64,000 nt of DNA, taken from Ahrensia sp. (GTDB taxonomy: Bacteria; Pseudomonadota; Alphaproteobacteria; Rhizobiales; Rhizobiaceae). Each line of letters opens with the position of its first letter. The first letter of the stretch is position 1. The stretch is taken from positions 1 to 64,000 of the forward strand of contig PAKZ01000003.1 of assembly GCA_002706335.1 (NCBI GenBank), in the 5' to 3' direction. Of the stretch, positions 45,266 to 55,506 are shown piece after piece. The notes under the pieces are model-generated. The model ran no database searches, was not told where the DNA came from, and saw only the letters and a program-made list of their open reading frames with translations. Position numbers and translations under genes: made by a program.

Positions 45266-46911
45266 GACAGCGCCTGCATGACCGGCGGCGCGGCGAGGCC
45301 GGCGCGGGCAAGCAGCGCGGCATCGGCGAGAAGCTCCGCCGTCGGCCCATCGGCGATGATACCGCCGTCCGCGACGATGACGGCGCGCGGGCAGGTCATG
45401 AGGGCGAAATCGAGATCGTGGGTGACGACGGCGACGGCGCGGCGCGCGGCGCGAAAACCGTCGACCGCTTCGGCGACCATGCGTGCGCCGGCCGCGTCGA
45501 GCCCGGCGGTCGGCTCGTCGAGGACCAGCAACGGCCAGCGGTCGGTCGCGGTGAGCGAAACGAGCGCGAGGCGGCGCTTCTGGCCCTGCGAGAGCTCATA
45601 GGGATGGGCGGCGGAAAGGGTCGAAAGTCCCCAATGCGCAAGGATTTGCTGCGCAGCATCGGCTGCAGCATTCCTGTCTTTAGTGCGTATATGCTTACCA
45701 TTCAGAGATTGCCGGATTTCCTCGATGACGCTGCCGCCGATGAACTGGGTTTCCGGGTTCTGGAACGCGACACCGCCAAGCGCGCCATGGCGGCGGCCGG
45801 ATTTCAAGCGCAGGAGACCGGCGAGGCTTGCGGTGAGCGTCGTCTTGCCGGCGCCGTTGGGACCAAGGATCGCCACCGCTTCCCCGGCGCGGACAGCGAG
45901 ATCGACGCCGCGCAGCACTACAGGGCCGAAAAGCGGCGCACACGCGGCGTTCTCCAGCCGCGCGACGGTTTCGCCCGGACGTTCGGCCGGTGACGCGACG
46001 CGCCCGCGGAGAAAGGCGCGCACCGCGCCCAGCGCCGCCGGGGCAGGATCGAGCGTCTCCAGCGCCTCGGAAACCGTGAGCGGGGGGACAGAGGGTGCGA
46101 CGCCGGCATCGCGCAGACATGCGTCCAGATCTGCCGCTGCCGGCATGGCGACACCGAGCGCGCGGAGATCCGCGAAACGCTCGCGGAAGACCGTGCGCGG
46201 CGGGCCGTCGGCGGCGATGCCGCCATTCGCGCCGACGACCACGACGCGATCGAAACAGCCGGCGAGGTCGTCGATGCGGTGATCGACGACGATGAAGGCG
46301 CGGGAGCCGGTGTCGGCATCGAGAACGGCGCGGAACCGGGCGGCGGCGAGAGGTGCGAGATGGGCCGTCGGCTCGTCGGCGATGAAGAGCGGGGTTTCCT
46401 GCGCCAGGGCCGCCGCGAGCGCGACAAGCTGCTTCTCGCCGCCCGACAGCGTGGCGGTGCGCCGGTCGCGCATTGCGTCGACAAGCCCTGCCCGACGCAT
46501 CGCAACCTCGATCCGGCGAAGGATTTCCGGTTCCGGCAAGGCACGGTTTTCCAGCGCGAAGGCGATCTCGTCTCCAACGCGCATGCCGCACAATGTCTGA
46601 TCAGCATCCTGGAAAAGGCGTGCCGCCTCGGCGCTCCAGCCGGACGGCGGACGATTGGAAGCCGCCTCCCCCATCAGCAGGACATCGCCGCCGATCTCGG
46701 CCGGGACGATGCCCGGCACGATGCCGGTCAGCGCGTTGAGGAGCGACGACTTGCCGGAGCCGGTCGGACCGAGGAGCAGCACACGCTCACCGGGACGGAC
46801 CGCCAGCGTCACGGGGCCGACGGCATCGGCCCCGCGAAACGGATAACGCACGGTGACCGCGCGCCAGCTCGCCGGGGCGGCGGCCTCAGGCGCGGACGGC
46901 GCGCATGTCAT
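45238..46911 (-). CDS. ykoD: duplicated ECF ABC ATPase, YkoD-like
   Basis: 557-residue protein with two ABC ATPase halves. Half 1: GPTGSGKSSLLNAL near 50, signature LSGGEKQLVALAAAL, Walker B LFIADEPTAHL. Half 2: GPNGAGKTTLTASL near 350, signature LSQGQKRRLALVSL, Walker B LLVLDEPTAGLD. This tandem form energises the YkoEDC thiamine/hydroxymethylpyrimidine uptake system. Overlaps the YkoE gene upstream by 26 bp and the YkoC gene downstream. Confidence 0.93.
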   Translation of the reverse strand: MTCAPSAPEAAAPASWRAVTVRYPFRGADAVGPVTLAVRPGERVLLLGPTGSGKSSLLNALTGIVPGIVPAEIGGDVLLMGEAASNRPPSGWSAEAARLFQDADQTLCGMRVGDEIAFALENRALPEPEILRRIEVAMRRAGLVDAMRDRRTATLSGGEKQLVALAAALAQETPLFIADEPTAHLAPLAAARFRAVLDADTGSRAFIVVDHRIDDLAGCFDRVVVVGANGGIAADGPPRTVFRERFADLRALGVAMPAAADLDACLRDAGVAPSVPPLTVSEALETLDPAPAALGAVRAFLRGRVASPAERPGETVARLENAACAPLFGPVVLRGVDLAVRAGEAVAILGPNGAGKTTLTASLAGLLRLKSGRRHGALGGVAFQNPETQFIGGSVIEEIRQSLNGKHIRTKDRNAAADAAQQILAHWGLSTLSAAHPYELSQGQKRRLALVSLTATDRWPLLVLDEPTAGLDAAGARMVAEAVDGFRAARRAVAVVTHDLDFALMTCPRAVIVADGGIIADGPTAELLADAALLARAGLAAPPVMQALSWLERHTQC

Positions 46912-47470
46912 GGTCGATCTTCAGGCCGGAGAGCACGCCGGTGCGGTAGAGCGCGCGGACGATGAAATATCCGGCGAGGCCGCCGAGGATCGCGCCGGAC
47001 AGGCAGCGCAGCACGAACATGACGACCAGCAGGCCCGGCGCCAGCGCGCCGTAGTCATAGAGGAACCAGGTATAGACGAAGGAGAAGACCGACGCGCCGA
47101 CACCGGCGAGCATCAGCACCGGAAGGCTGTAATTTCGCCAGCGTGTCGCGGCGAAGACAATTTCCGCGCCCGCACCCTGGATGGTGGCGGCGAGCAGGAG
47201 CATCAGGCCCGCCGGCGAGCCGAGCAGGATCTCGACCAGCGCGGCCAGCATCTCGGAGATCAGCGCAACGCCCGGCTTGCGGATGATGGCGGCAGCGATG
47301 ATGGAGACGATGAACCAGAAGCCCATGACGACATCCATCGTGACGGCGCCGAAGATCGCCTGGGCGATCAGCCAGACCTGCACCCAGCCGAGATAGAGGA
47401 CGGCGAAGACGGCGCCGAGCACGGCGACGATCAGGATTTCACGCAGGGTCCAACGATTGGATGTGTCCAT
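46886..47470 (-). CDS. ykoE: ECF substrate-binding membrane component, YkoE-like
   Basis: 194-residue membrane protein with about five helices. REILIVAVLGAVFAVLYLGWVQVW at the N-terminus and GSPAGLMLLLAATIQGAGAEIVFAATRWRNYS in the middle are characteristic of the YkoE/thiamine-precursor S component. It confers substrate choice (thiamine or its hydroxymethylpyrimidine precursor). It lies 68 bp after the YkoF gene and overlaps the ATPase gene. Confidence 0.92.
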   Translation of the reverse strand: MDTSNRWTLREILIVAVLGAVFAVLYLGWVQVWLIAQAIFGAVTMDVVMGFWFIVSIIAAAIIRKPGVALISEMLAALVEILLGSPAGLMLLLAATIQGAGAEIVFAATRWRNYSLPVLMLAGVGASVFSFVYTWFLYDYGALAPGLLVVMFVLRCLSGAILGGLAGYFIVRALYRTGVLSGLKIDHDMRAVRA

Positions 47471-47538
47471 GACGAATACCTCGCGGGTTGACGGACAAAG
47501 AGGAAAAGCGGGAAGGAAAGGCGGCCGGACGCTGCGCG

Positions 47539-48153
47539 TCAGGCGGCCCTGGAGGGGCTGTTGGCCGAGATCTTCATGTCCATGGCGACATGGCCCTCTT
47601 CCGGCGCACCGAAGCGCAGAAAGGCCTCCGACAGGGTCGCGAAGACCGGGCCGGCATCACCCCGCAGCTTCGTACAGAAGTTCTTGGGCCGGTCGAAGAC
47701 ACCGGATTCCTTCAGAAAATCGATGCAGCCATAGATCTCGTCCATGTGCTGCCCTTCGCCGAGCGGATAGAGCGAGAAATGCGCGGCGACATCCTGGCCG
47801 GTGACGGCCGCTTCTGCGACCGCCTGCTTCGCCGAGATTATGCGTTCCGGAAGCGGCGAGACCGAGCCGACACTGCCGAGCGGCGTGCAGATGTCGTCGT
47901 CCGGATGCCCCGGGCAGCCGCGCGAAACGGTTGCCGACAGGACGCAGTGGATGCCGCCCGAAGACGCCGCGACGAACAGGTCGCGCATGGCCGGGAAGAG
48001 CAGTTCGGGCGGACCGACGATCAGCGTCGAGAGGTCGTCGGTCTCGATCTGGAACTTGGGACGGTAGGGGTCGAGCGCCGAGAGTGCGCCGAGAATGACG
48101 CCGACAAAATCGTCGGACATGGGATAGAGTGCGACTTGCGCGCCTGAATACAT
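47539..48153 (-). CDS. ykoF: YkoF-family thiamine/HMP-binding protein
   Basis: 204-residue protein with two copies of the YkoF fold: first repeat MYSGAQVALYPMSDDFVGVILGALSALD and second repeat AHFSLYPLGEGQHMDEIYGCIDFLKESGVFDRP. YkoF of Bacillus binds thiamine; in this setting it supports uptake or intracellular handling of thiamine or hydroxymethylpyrimidine. No signal peptide. First gene after a TPP riboswitch, 7-10 bp downstream of its last stem, so the ribosome site is likely masked when TPP is bound. Confidence 0.92.
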   Translation of the reverse strand: MYSGAQVALYPMSDDFVGVILGALSALDPYRPKFQIETDDLSTLIVGPPELLFPAMRDLFVAASSGGIHCVLSATVSRGCPGHPDDDICTPLGSVGSVSPLPERIISAKQAVAEAAVTGQDVAAHFSLYPLGEGQHMDEIYGCIDFLKESGVFDRPKNFCTKLRGDAGPVFATLSEAFLRFGAPEEGHVAMDMKISANSPSRAA

Positions 48154-48159
48154 CTTCGC

Positions 48160-48252
48160 CTCGCTCCGCTGGCATTAACCAGATCAGCTTCTAGGGTCCG
48201 AAGGCTTCGCGCCCTGCATCTCAGCCCCGGCAATACGGAGCACCCCTGTCGA
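48160..48252 (-). promoter_or_regulatory. TPP riboswitch (THI box)
   Basis: Reading the minus strand: GGGGTGC (complement of 48240-48246), GGGGCTGAGATG (48219-48230), ACCCT (48193-48197), then CTGATCTGGTTAATGCCAGCG (48167-48187). This is the thi-box core with both the HMP-sensing CTGAGA helix and the pyrophosphate-sensing stem. It ends just before the ykoF start with no T-run, so control is probably by blocking translation initiation when thiamine pyrophosphate binds. Confidence 0.96.
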
Positions 48253-48468
48253 TGGCGCATTGGGTAACACCGGCCGGAGGCGAGGCGCAAGAGGGAAATT
48301 TCCATGACGTGGCGTCATGCACACGGCCGGCCGGCCGAGGCAGACAAAGCGCCGCTTTCACATTGCCGTGAAGCTCGTCCCGGCGCTAGCGCAGCAACTC
48401 GACACCTGATTTACTGCGCGTGCCGCCCGCCGAAAACTGTCCGAGCGGGCGTTTTACGGGAGGAAACC

Positions 48469-48933
48469 ATGCGCAGAATTGTCATTGCATCGCTTTGTCT
48501 GCTGGCGGCGATCAGTTTTACTTCGAGCGCCGCATTCGCGGACGACATGGCGAAGCTGGAAGCCAACAAGAAGACCGTCGCCGAGTTCTACGACGCCGTG
48601 CTCAACAAGAAGGACTACGAGCTCGCGCTGACCTATATCGGCGAGGCCGGTTACACACAGCACAACCCGGGCGCCAAGGACGGCGTCGAGGGGATGAAGG
48701 GCTTCATCGGCTTCCTGAAATCGAAATATCCGGACAATCACAGCGAGATCAAACGCATCTTCGCCGAGGGCGACTATGTGATCACGCATGTCCACGCGGT
48801 GCGCGAGCCGGGAACGCGCGGCAACGCCATCGTCGACATCTTCCGGCTGGACGACAAGGGCAAGGTCGTCGAGCACTGGGACGCGGTGCAGCCGATCCCC
48901 GAGGAAGCCATGAACGACAACACGATGTTCTGA
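48469..48933 (+). CDS. secreted SnoaL/NTF2-like protein
   Basis: 154-residue protein: signal peptide [24 protein letters not shown], then a SnoaL-like (NTF2 fold) domain. Family-typical segments are [61 protein letters not shown] and the C-terminal [34 protein letters not shown]. Similar exported proteins are annotated as predicted ester cyclases or SnoaL-like. GGGAGGAA site 4-8 bases upstream fixes the start at 48469. Substrate unknown. Confidence 0.9.
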   Translation: MRRIVIASLCLLAAISFTSSAAFADDMAKLEANKKTVAEFYDAVLNKKDYELALTYIGEAGYTQHNPGAKDGVEGMKGFIGFLKSKYPDNHSEIKRIFAEGDYVITHVHAVREPGTRGNAIVDIFRLDDKGKVVEHWDAVQPIPEEAMNDNTMF

Positions 48934-48948
48934 CATCCGTCAGGATCG

Positions 48949-48975
48949 CCGGCGGGCGCGCCCGCCGGTGGTTTT
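48949..48975 (+). terminator. rho-independent terminator
   Basis: CCGGCGGGC (48949-48957) and GCCCGCCGG (48960-48968) form a 9-bp stem with a two-base gap, then TGGTTTT. Sits between convergent genes and stops the SnoaL-like transcript. Confidence 0.7.
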
Positions 48976-48977
48976 CG

Positions 48978-50603
<1,626 letters not shown>

Positions 50604-50725
50604 GCTTCTCCTCCCAAAGATGCGTTGAGGAGAATGTGGAGGACAGACAGGGGAAATGTCCAGAGGCTTGCGGACGCAGGCAGACGATTGCGGATGGCCG
50701 CCCGGACAGGGGCGCCCGCAGACGG

Positions 50726-51187
50726 TCAACCACGTCCGCGCGTTTTCCTGTCCGGCAACTGCCTCGCCGTGAACCAGAGCACGAGCGGCGGGATCACCAG
50801 CCATTGCAGCAGCGGACTCAGGCCGGTGCCGAAAGGCGGAACGAGCGGCATCAGCTCCGAATAGCTCCAGCGCATGCTGACCTGCGTGTAGTAGTATTCG
50901 AAGCCCACCGTCAGGGCGACGCCGACGGCGAGATAGACCAACATGTGCAGCGGCCTCGGCGCGACGAACCAGTATCGCGAGCGGGCCGTCGCGCTGGCGA
51001 TCCAGAAGGCGGTCAGCGCGAAACCGACATCGCCGAAGGTCGCCGCGGTGCAGAGCTTCACGCCCTCCCAATGTGGCAGTTCGGCCATGCCTGCATAGGT
51101 CGGCGCCTGCAGATATTCCCAGACGAAATGCAGGAGGAAGGAAAAGACCGCCACTCCGAATTCAGGCTGATTGGCGAGACCGCGCAT
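50726..51187 (-). CDS. membrane protein of unknown function
   Basis: 153-residue protein with four hydrophobic stretches (about 11-30, 50-68, 83-102 and 125-145). Conserved-looking segments: FLLHFVWEYLQAPTYAGMAELPHWEGVKLCTAATFGDVGF and VALTVGFEYYYTQVSMRWSYSELMPLVPPFGTGLSPLLQW. The WSYSELMPLVP run occurs in hypothetical membrane proteins of several bacteria; function unknown. GGGAG 8 bases upstream of ATG 51187. Confidence 0.78.
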   Translation of the reverse strand: MRGLANQPEFGVAVFSFLLHFVWEYLQAPTYAGMAELPHWEGVKLCTAATFGDVGFALTAFWIASATARSRYWFVAPRPLHMLVYLAVGVALTVGFEYYYTQVSMRWSYSELMPLVPPFGTGLSPLLQWLVIPPLVLWFTARQLPDRKTRGRG

Positions 51188-51279
51188 GAACCGGCTCCCT
51201 TCACAATGGAGATAAGGAACCTAAACGTTCCAGTGCGGGGAAGGTCAATTCACGAAGGCGTATCGTGCGCGGGCACAAG

Positions 51280-53607
51280 TCAGCGGCGCGGCGGACGGTT
51301 CCTGAATACGGATTTGCGGATGGTCGCGTGGACGCCGAAATTTCCGTCGGCGACCTGGGTGACGCCGAAATCGGCAGCAAGCGACATCAGCGCCAGCGCC
51401 TCGTCTTCCTCCAGATCGTAGGTGTCCATCAGGAAGCGCCGCGTCTGGCGGAAGGCGCTTCGGAGCGCGAGGTCGACGGTGGACCGCTGATAGACTTCCG
51501 CCTGGGCGTTCTTGCCAAGATCGCGCAGATAGTTCGGGAAGGAAAAGCTCTGGATGACCCATTCGTCGGGCGTCTCGATGAGCGGCGTCTTCAATCCGTC
51601 CAGACTGACCGGCATTTCGGCCCCGGCCTTGTGCAGGCGGATGCGGATGTCGGCGGTCAGCGAGCATTCAAGCCCGGTACCGTTGATCTCGCCGTCGGAC
51701 TGGGCGAAATGGCCGTCGCCGATGGACAGTAACGCGCCGTCGACGGAAACCGGCAGGTAGATACGCGAGCCCTTGCCGGCGCGCCAATTGTCGATATTGC
51801 CGCCGAAGTAACCGGGCGGGATGGAGTCGACCACATCGGCCTCGCGCGGTGCGACGCCGATGAAGCCGAAATGCATGCGCACGGGGATCTCGACGCCAGC
51901 CAGCGCAGCCGGGTTCTTCTCGATCGAGCCGTGATCGACGGGAACGCCCGGATAATCCATCGTCTTGTGCAGCGTTCCGTAGGGGTCCGTCTGCGGCGTC
52001 CAGCGGAAATTGTAGAGCGGGCGGGCGACGTCGGGATTGTCGAGATCGATCTCGAAAATGGTGATCGTCTCGCGGCGTTCGGGATGATCGAGAAGATCGT
52101 TGTACTGGTAGCCCCACCAGGCGGACGCATTGGAGGCGAAGGCCTTGCCGGCATAAGCGGGGTTGCCGCTCGGGCGCGGTGCGATGTCGAGGAACTCGAC
52201 CTCGAGAATGTCACCCGATTCAGCGCCGCGGACATGGATCGGGCCGGTGCAGATATGGACGCCGAAGCCCTCTCCCGCGCCGCGGCCGAAAACAGAGGCG
52301 TTCATCGGGCCGGCGCCACGGCGTTCGACGCCTTTGTGGTCTGGTGTCCAGGCGAAGACGCTCTCGGCGCCGGGATCGCCGGCGACCATGCGGTCCCAGT
52401 CGTCTCCGGCGTGCTGGGTGAGCGTCTCGATGGTGATGGTCGCGCCGGGCTCGACGAATAGTGCCGGCGGCAGTGTGCGGCTCATATAGCCCCAATGGAC
52501 CGTCTGGGCGTTGGCCGGCAGATGGTAGTGATCCGGGCTGACGGCGACCGCGCCCTGTTCGGCCGGGGCCTGCGCGGTCAGCGCCTTGACCGCGCCTGCC
52601 TGTTTCGCATCGCGCTTGCCGGCATGGTCCGGCGGCAGGCCGCGCTTGGAATAGCTGTCCTCGCCGCCCGCCACCGAGCGGCGCAGATCCGTCGGGCTCA
52701 TGTCATAGGCGGCGGAGAAGGCGCGGCTGAAATAGGCCTGATCGCGAAAGCCCCAGCGCAGGCCGATGGCGGCGATGCTCTCGGAGGCGTGGTTCGGATC
52801 GATTAAATCGGCGCGGCAGCGCTCGAGACGCTGGTGGCGCAGATAGCCGGAGAAGGAGTCATCGCGCAGCTGGAACAGGCGCTGAAGATAGCGAACCGAC
52901 ATGCCCTCCTTGCGGGCAATATCGGCGGGCGTCAGGTCGGGATCGGAGAGGTTCGCGTCGATTGCCGCGGCGACCCGGCGAAAATGCGCGGTCTGCACCT
53001 CGGTCATCGGGCCGTTGGGCGCGCGCGATTCCACCAGCAGGGCGCTGGCGACGAGTTCGGTCACCGCGAGTTCGCCGGCGGTGATATCCGCCTGTTCGAG
53101 CTGGCCGACACTGCCGGCGAGCATGCGCAACACAGGCCGGGCGGCGAGCGCGGCAAAGGTGCGGCCGAGCACGACCGGGGCGTCCAGTCCGGAGCGGCCG
53201 AGCCGTGTCGCCAACGGGGCACGCGGCAATTGAAGAAGGATCACGTCGTAATCGCTGCGCCAATGCAGGCGCCAGGGCATGTCCATGCCCATAACCGCGA
53301 GATCGTCATCGGCGAGATCGGTGGCGCGCGGGCCGCAGGCGAGCGTAGCGCGGCCCTTGAGGACGAGGATCAGCATGACCGGCGCATCGCGGGTGCCAGT
53401 CTCGGCGGGCAGCAGTGTCTGGCGTTCGCCGACGATGCGGGCGAGCCGGGCGCCGGACGAGGACAAGCGGATGTCGATGCTACCGTCGGAGACCTGTCGG
53501 TCGCCGAAGAATTCGGACTTCAGGCACATCTGCGCGAGCCGGGATTGCCAGGCTTCGCCGCGCATGACGAGAGGCAGGCTGTCAACGGTGGGCGGATTGT
53601 CGATCAT
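51280..53607 (-). CDS. AraC-type regulator fused to acetamidase/formamidase
   Basis: 775 residues with two full domains. Residues 1-315: AraC family, an AraC_binding_2-like N-terminal sensor (CGPRATDLADDDLAVMGMDMPWRL) and a double helix-turn-helix (LTPADIARKEGMSVRYLQRLF, ESIAAIGLRWGFRDQAYFSRAFSAAYDMSPTDLRR) at 215-310. Residues 358-770: acetamidase/formamidase (FmdA/AmdA) with YHLPANAQTVHWGY, ETLTQHAGDD, VHICTGPIHVRGAESGDILEVEFLDIAPRPSGNP and SVDGALLSIGDGHFAQSDGEINGTGLE. There is no stop or frame change between them. The ATG of MIDNPP is used; the longer frame adds an unlikely tail. Divergent from a Tat-exported paralogue, so probably a regulator that senses or hydrolyses an amide. Confidence 0.9.
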   Translation of the reverse strand: MIDNPPTVDSLPLVMRGEAWQSRLAQMCLKSEFFGDRQVSDGSIDIRLSSSGARLARIVGERQTLLPAETGTRDAPVMLILVLKGRATLACGPRATDLADDDLAVMGMDMPWRLHWRSDYDVILLQLPRAPLATRLGRSGLDAPVVLGRTFAALAARPVLRMLAGSVGQLEQADITAGELAVTELVASALLVESRAPNGPMTEVQTAHFRRVAAAIDANLSDPDLTPADIARKEGMSVRYLQRLFQLRDDSFSGYLRHQRLERCRADLIDPNHASESIAAIGLRWGFRDQAYFSRAFSAAYDMSPTDLRRSVAGGEDSYSKRGLPPDHAGKRDAKQAGAVKALTAQAPAEQGAVAVSPDHYHLPANAQTVHWGYMSRTLPPALFVEPGATITIETLTQHAGDDWDRMVAGDPGAESVFAWTPDHKGVERRGAGPMNASVFGRGAGEGFGVHICTGPIHVRGAESGDILEVEFLDIAPRPSGNPAYAGKAFASNASAWWGYQYNDLLDHPERRETITIFEIDLDNPDVARPLYNFRWTPQTDPYGTLHKTMDYPGVPVDHGSIEKNPAALAGVEIPVRMHFGFIGVAPREADVVDSIPPGYFGGNIDNWRAGKGSRIYLPVSVDGALLSIGDGHFAQSDGEINGTGLECSLTADIRIRLHKAGAEMPVSLDGLKTPLIETPDEWVIQSFSFPNYLRDLGKNAQAEVYQRSTVDLALRSAFRQTRRFLMDTYDLEEDEALALMSLAADFGVTQVADGNFGVHATIRKSVFRNRPPRR

Positions 53608-53961
53608 GGCACGGCATCCTGCTCCTGCGCGGCCTACGGCGGCGGCGAAGGCTGCTTTCGGCACACCTCGCCCAAGACCTTAACCGGGCAAAAACATCAT
53701 AGCGAGACCGGCGGCGAAATCTTTGCACCGGGGCGAACAATCTCATGACTATTCGGCTACAGGCGGGGGCCGACGGGAGGCTGTAATGCCACCACCGCGC
53801 GACATTTATCTATCTGTTTTTGTTATTCTTTCTTCTTCATGACGACGGTTGCGAAGGGTCGATTTCGGCCGTCCTGACGCTTGGGCACCCGATTGCCAGA
53901 AGCGACAGCCGCCCGAATAATCGGCGGTGTTTCCACCTCCCAAAACGAAGGAAAAAACAGC
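53608..53961. other. 354-bp divergent promoter region
   Basis: Between the AraC-amidase gene and the Tat-exported acetamidase. No gene supported. A T-rich stretch at 53812-53842 and an imperfect dyad (GCCGCCCGA-ATAA-TCGGCGGT, near 53909-53930) are candidate promoter and operator parts. The fused AraC protein would be expected to bind here. Confidence 0.5.
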
Positions 53962-55413
53962 ATGTGCAAAGGCGACGACGTCAATTGTCCGCATTTCGAA
54001 GAACATTACCAGAAGTTCCGTGAAGACCTGAATGTCGAACGACGCGGCTTCCTCAGGAGCAGCCTGTTCGCAGCCGGCGGCCTCGGCGCGCTGGGCGCTG
54101 CCGGCGGGCTTTCGCTGGTGACGCCGGCGCTGGCAGAGGCGACCGCGGCGCGGCAGCCCGAACAGCGGGCCTTCCACTATCTGCCGGCCAATGACCAGAC
54201 CGTGCATTGGGGCTACTTCTCCAAGAAGCTGGCGCCGCGGGTGGAAGTCGACAGCGGGGACATCATCACTATCGAGACGCTGACCCACCATGCCGGCGAC
54301 GACATGGAGCGCATGGTCGAAGGCGACGAGGGCGCCGAGAGCGTGTACCTCTGGACGAAGGACAAGAAGGGCGTCGACCGGCGCGGCGCGGGCCCGACCG
54401 ACCCGGCCGTCTACAAGAAGGGTTCGGGCGAAGGCCAGGGCGTGCATATCATGACCGGCCCGGTCTATGTGCGCGGCGCAGAGCCCGGCGACATCCTCGA
54501 AGTGCGCATCCTCGACTGCGTGCCCAGGCCGTCCGGCAATCCGAAATTTGCCGGCAAGTCCTACGGTTCCAACGCGGCGGCCAACTGGGGTTTCCAGTAT
54601 AACGACCTGCTCGGCGGCGAGAAGCGCGAGGTGGTGACGATCTACGAGGTCGACACGGCCGGCAACAAGAGCTGGGCGGAGGCCGTCTACAACTTCAAAT
54701 GGGTGCCGCAGACCGACCCGTTCGGCGTGACGCATGCGGTGATCGACTATCCGGGCGTGCCCGTCGACCATTCGCTGACCAGCCGGAACTACGACGCGCT
54801 TAAGGGCGTGCGCCTGCCGATCCGGCCGCATTTCGGCACGCTGGGCCTCGCGCCGGCCGAAGCCGACTTCGTCGACACGATCCCGCCGAACTACACCGGC
54901 GGCAATATCGACAACTGGCGCATCGGCAAGGGCGCGACAATGTACTATCCGGTCTCCGTCGACGGCGCGCTGCTGTCGGTCGGCGACCCGCATGCCAGCC
55001 AGGGCGACAGCGAATTGTGCGGCACCGCGATCGAATGCTCGCTGACCGGCACGTTCCAGCTGATCGTGCACAAGAAGGCCGACCTCGCCGGCACGCCGCT
55101 GGAAGAGCTCAACTATCCGATGCTGGAGACGCAGTCGGACTGGCTGGTGCACGGCTTCTCCTTCTCCAACTATCTGGAGGAGCTCGGCCCGAACGCGCAG
55201 AGCGAGATCTATTCGAAATCCTCGATCGACCTCGCCATGCGCGACGCCTTCCGCAAAATGCGGCACTTCCTGATGACGACGAAGGGGCTGACCGAGGACG
55301 AGGCGATCTCGCTGATGTCTATCGGCGTCGATTTCGGCATCACCCAGGTCGTCGACGGCAACTGGGGCGTGCACGCCATCGTCAAGAAGGACATCTTCGC
55401 CGGGATGGCCTGA
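53962..55413 (+). CDS. Tat-exported acetamidase/formamidase-family protein
   Basis: 483-residue member of the FmdA/AmdA family. The N-terminus carries a twin-arginine signal (VERRGFLRSSLFAAGGLGALGAAGG, residues 24-50, cleavage near ALAEA), so a cofactor-containing or folded enzyme is sent to the periplasm. The core matches the neighbouring fused amidase domain closely (FHYLPANDQTVHWGYFSKKL, ETLTHHAGDD, VHIMTGPVYVRGAEPGDILEVRILDCVPRPSGNP, SVDGALLSVGDPHASQGDSELCGTA). It hydrolyses small amides to acid and ammonia, substrate unknown. A strong terminator follows. Confidence 0.92.
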   Translation: MCKGDDVNCPHFEEHYQKFREDLNVERRGFLRSSLFAAGGLGALGAAGGLSLVTPALAEATAARQPEQRAFHYLPANDQTVHWGYFSKKLAPRVEVDSGDIITIETLTHHAGDDMERMVEGDEGAESVYLWTKDKKGVDRRGAGPTDPAVYKKGSGEGQGVHIMTGPVYVRGAEPGDILEVRILDCVPRPSGNPKFAGKSYGSNAAANWGFQYNDLLGGEKREVVTIYEVDTAGNKSWAEAVYNFKWVPQTDPFGVTHAVIDYPGVPVDHSLTSRNYDALKGVRLPIRPHFGTLGLAPAEADFVDTIPPNYTGGNIDNWRIGKGATMYYPVSVDGALLSVGDPHASQGDSELCGTAIECSLTGTFQLIVHKKADLAGTPLEELNYPMLETQSDWLVHGFSFSNYLEELGPNAQSEIYSKSSIDLAMRDAFRKMRHFLMTTKGLTEDEAISLMSIGVDFGITQVVDGNWGVHAIVKKDIFAGMA

Positions 55414-55464
55414 GCCCGACCTTCCCGAAGCTTCCGCGGGTCATGCGCCTCGCGGAAGCGGAAG

Positions 55465-55501
55465 CCCGGACGCCGCGCTCACGTCGGCGTCCGGGTTTTT
55501 T
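55465..55501 (+). terminator. strong rho-independent terminator
   Basis: CCCGGACGCCG (55465-55475) and CGGCGTCCGGG (55485-55495) form a perfect 11-bp stem with a 9-base loop, followed by six T. Ends the acetamidase transcript 50 bases after its stop. Confidence 0.93.
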
Positions 55502-55506
55502 CTTCG

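Noticed and set aside
50604-51071. N-terminal extension of the acyl-CoA ligase
   Set aside because: Arg-rich shadow translation overlapping the neighbouring membrane protein gene; a strong GGAGGAG site fixes the start at 50603.
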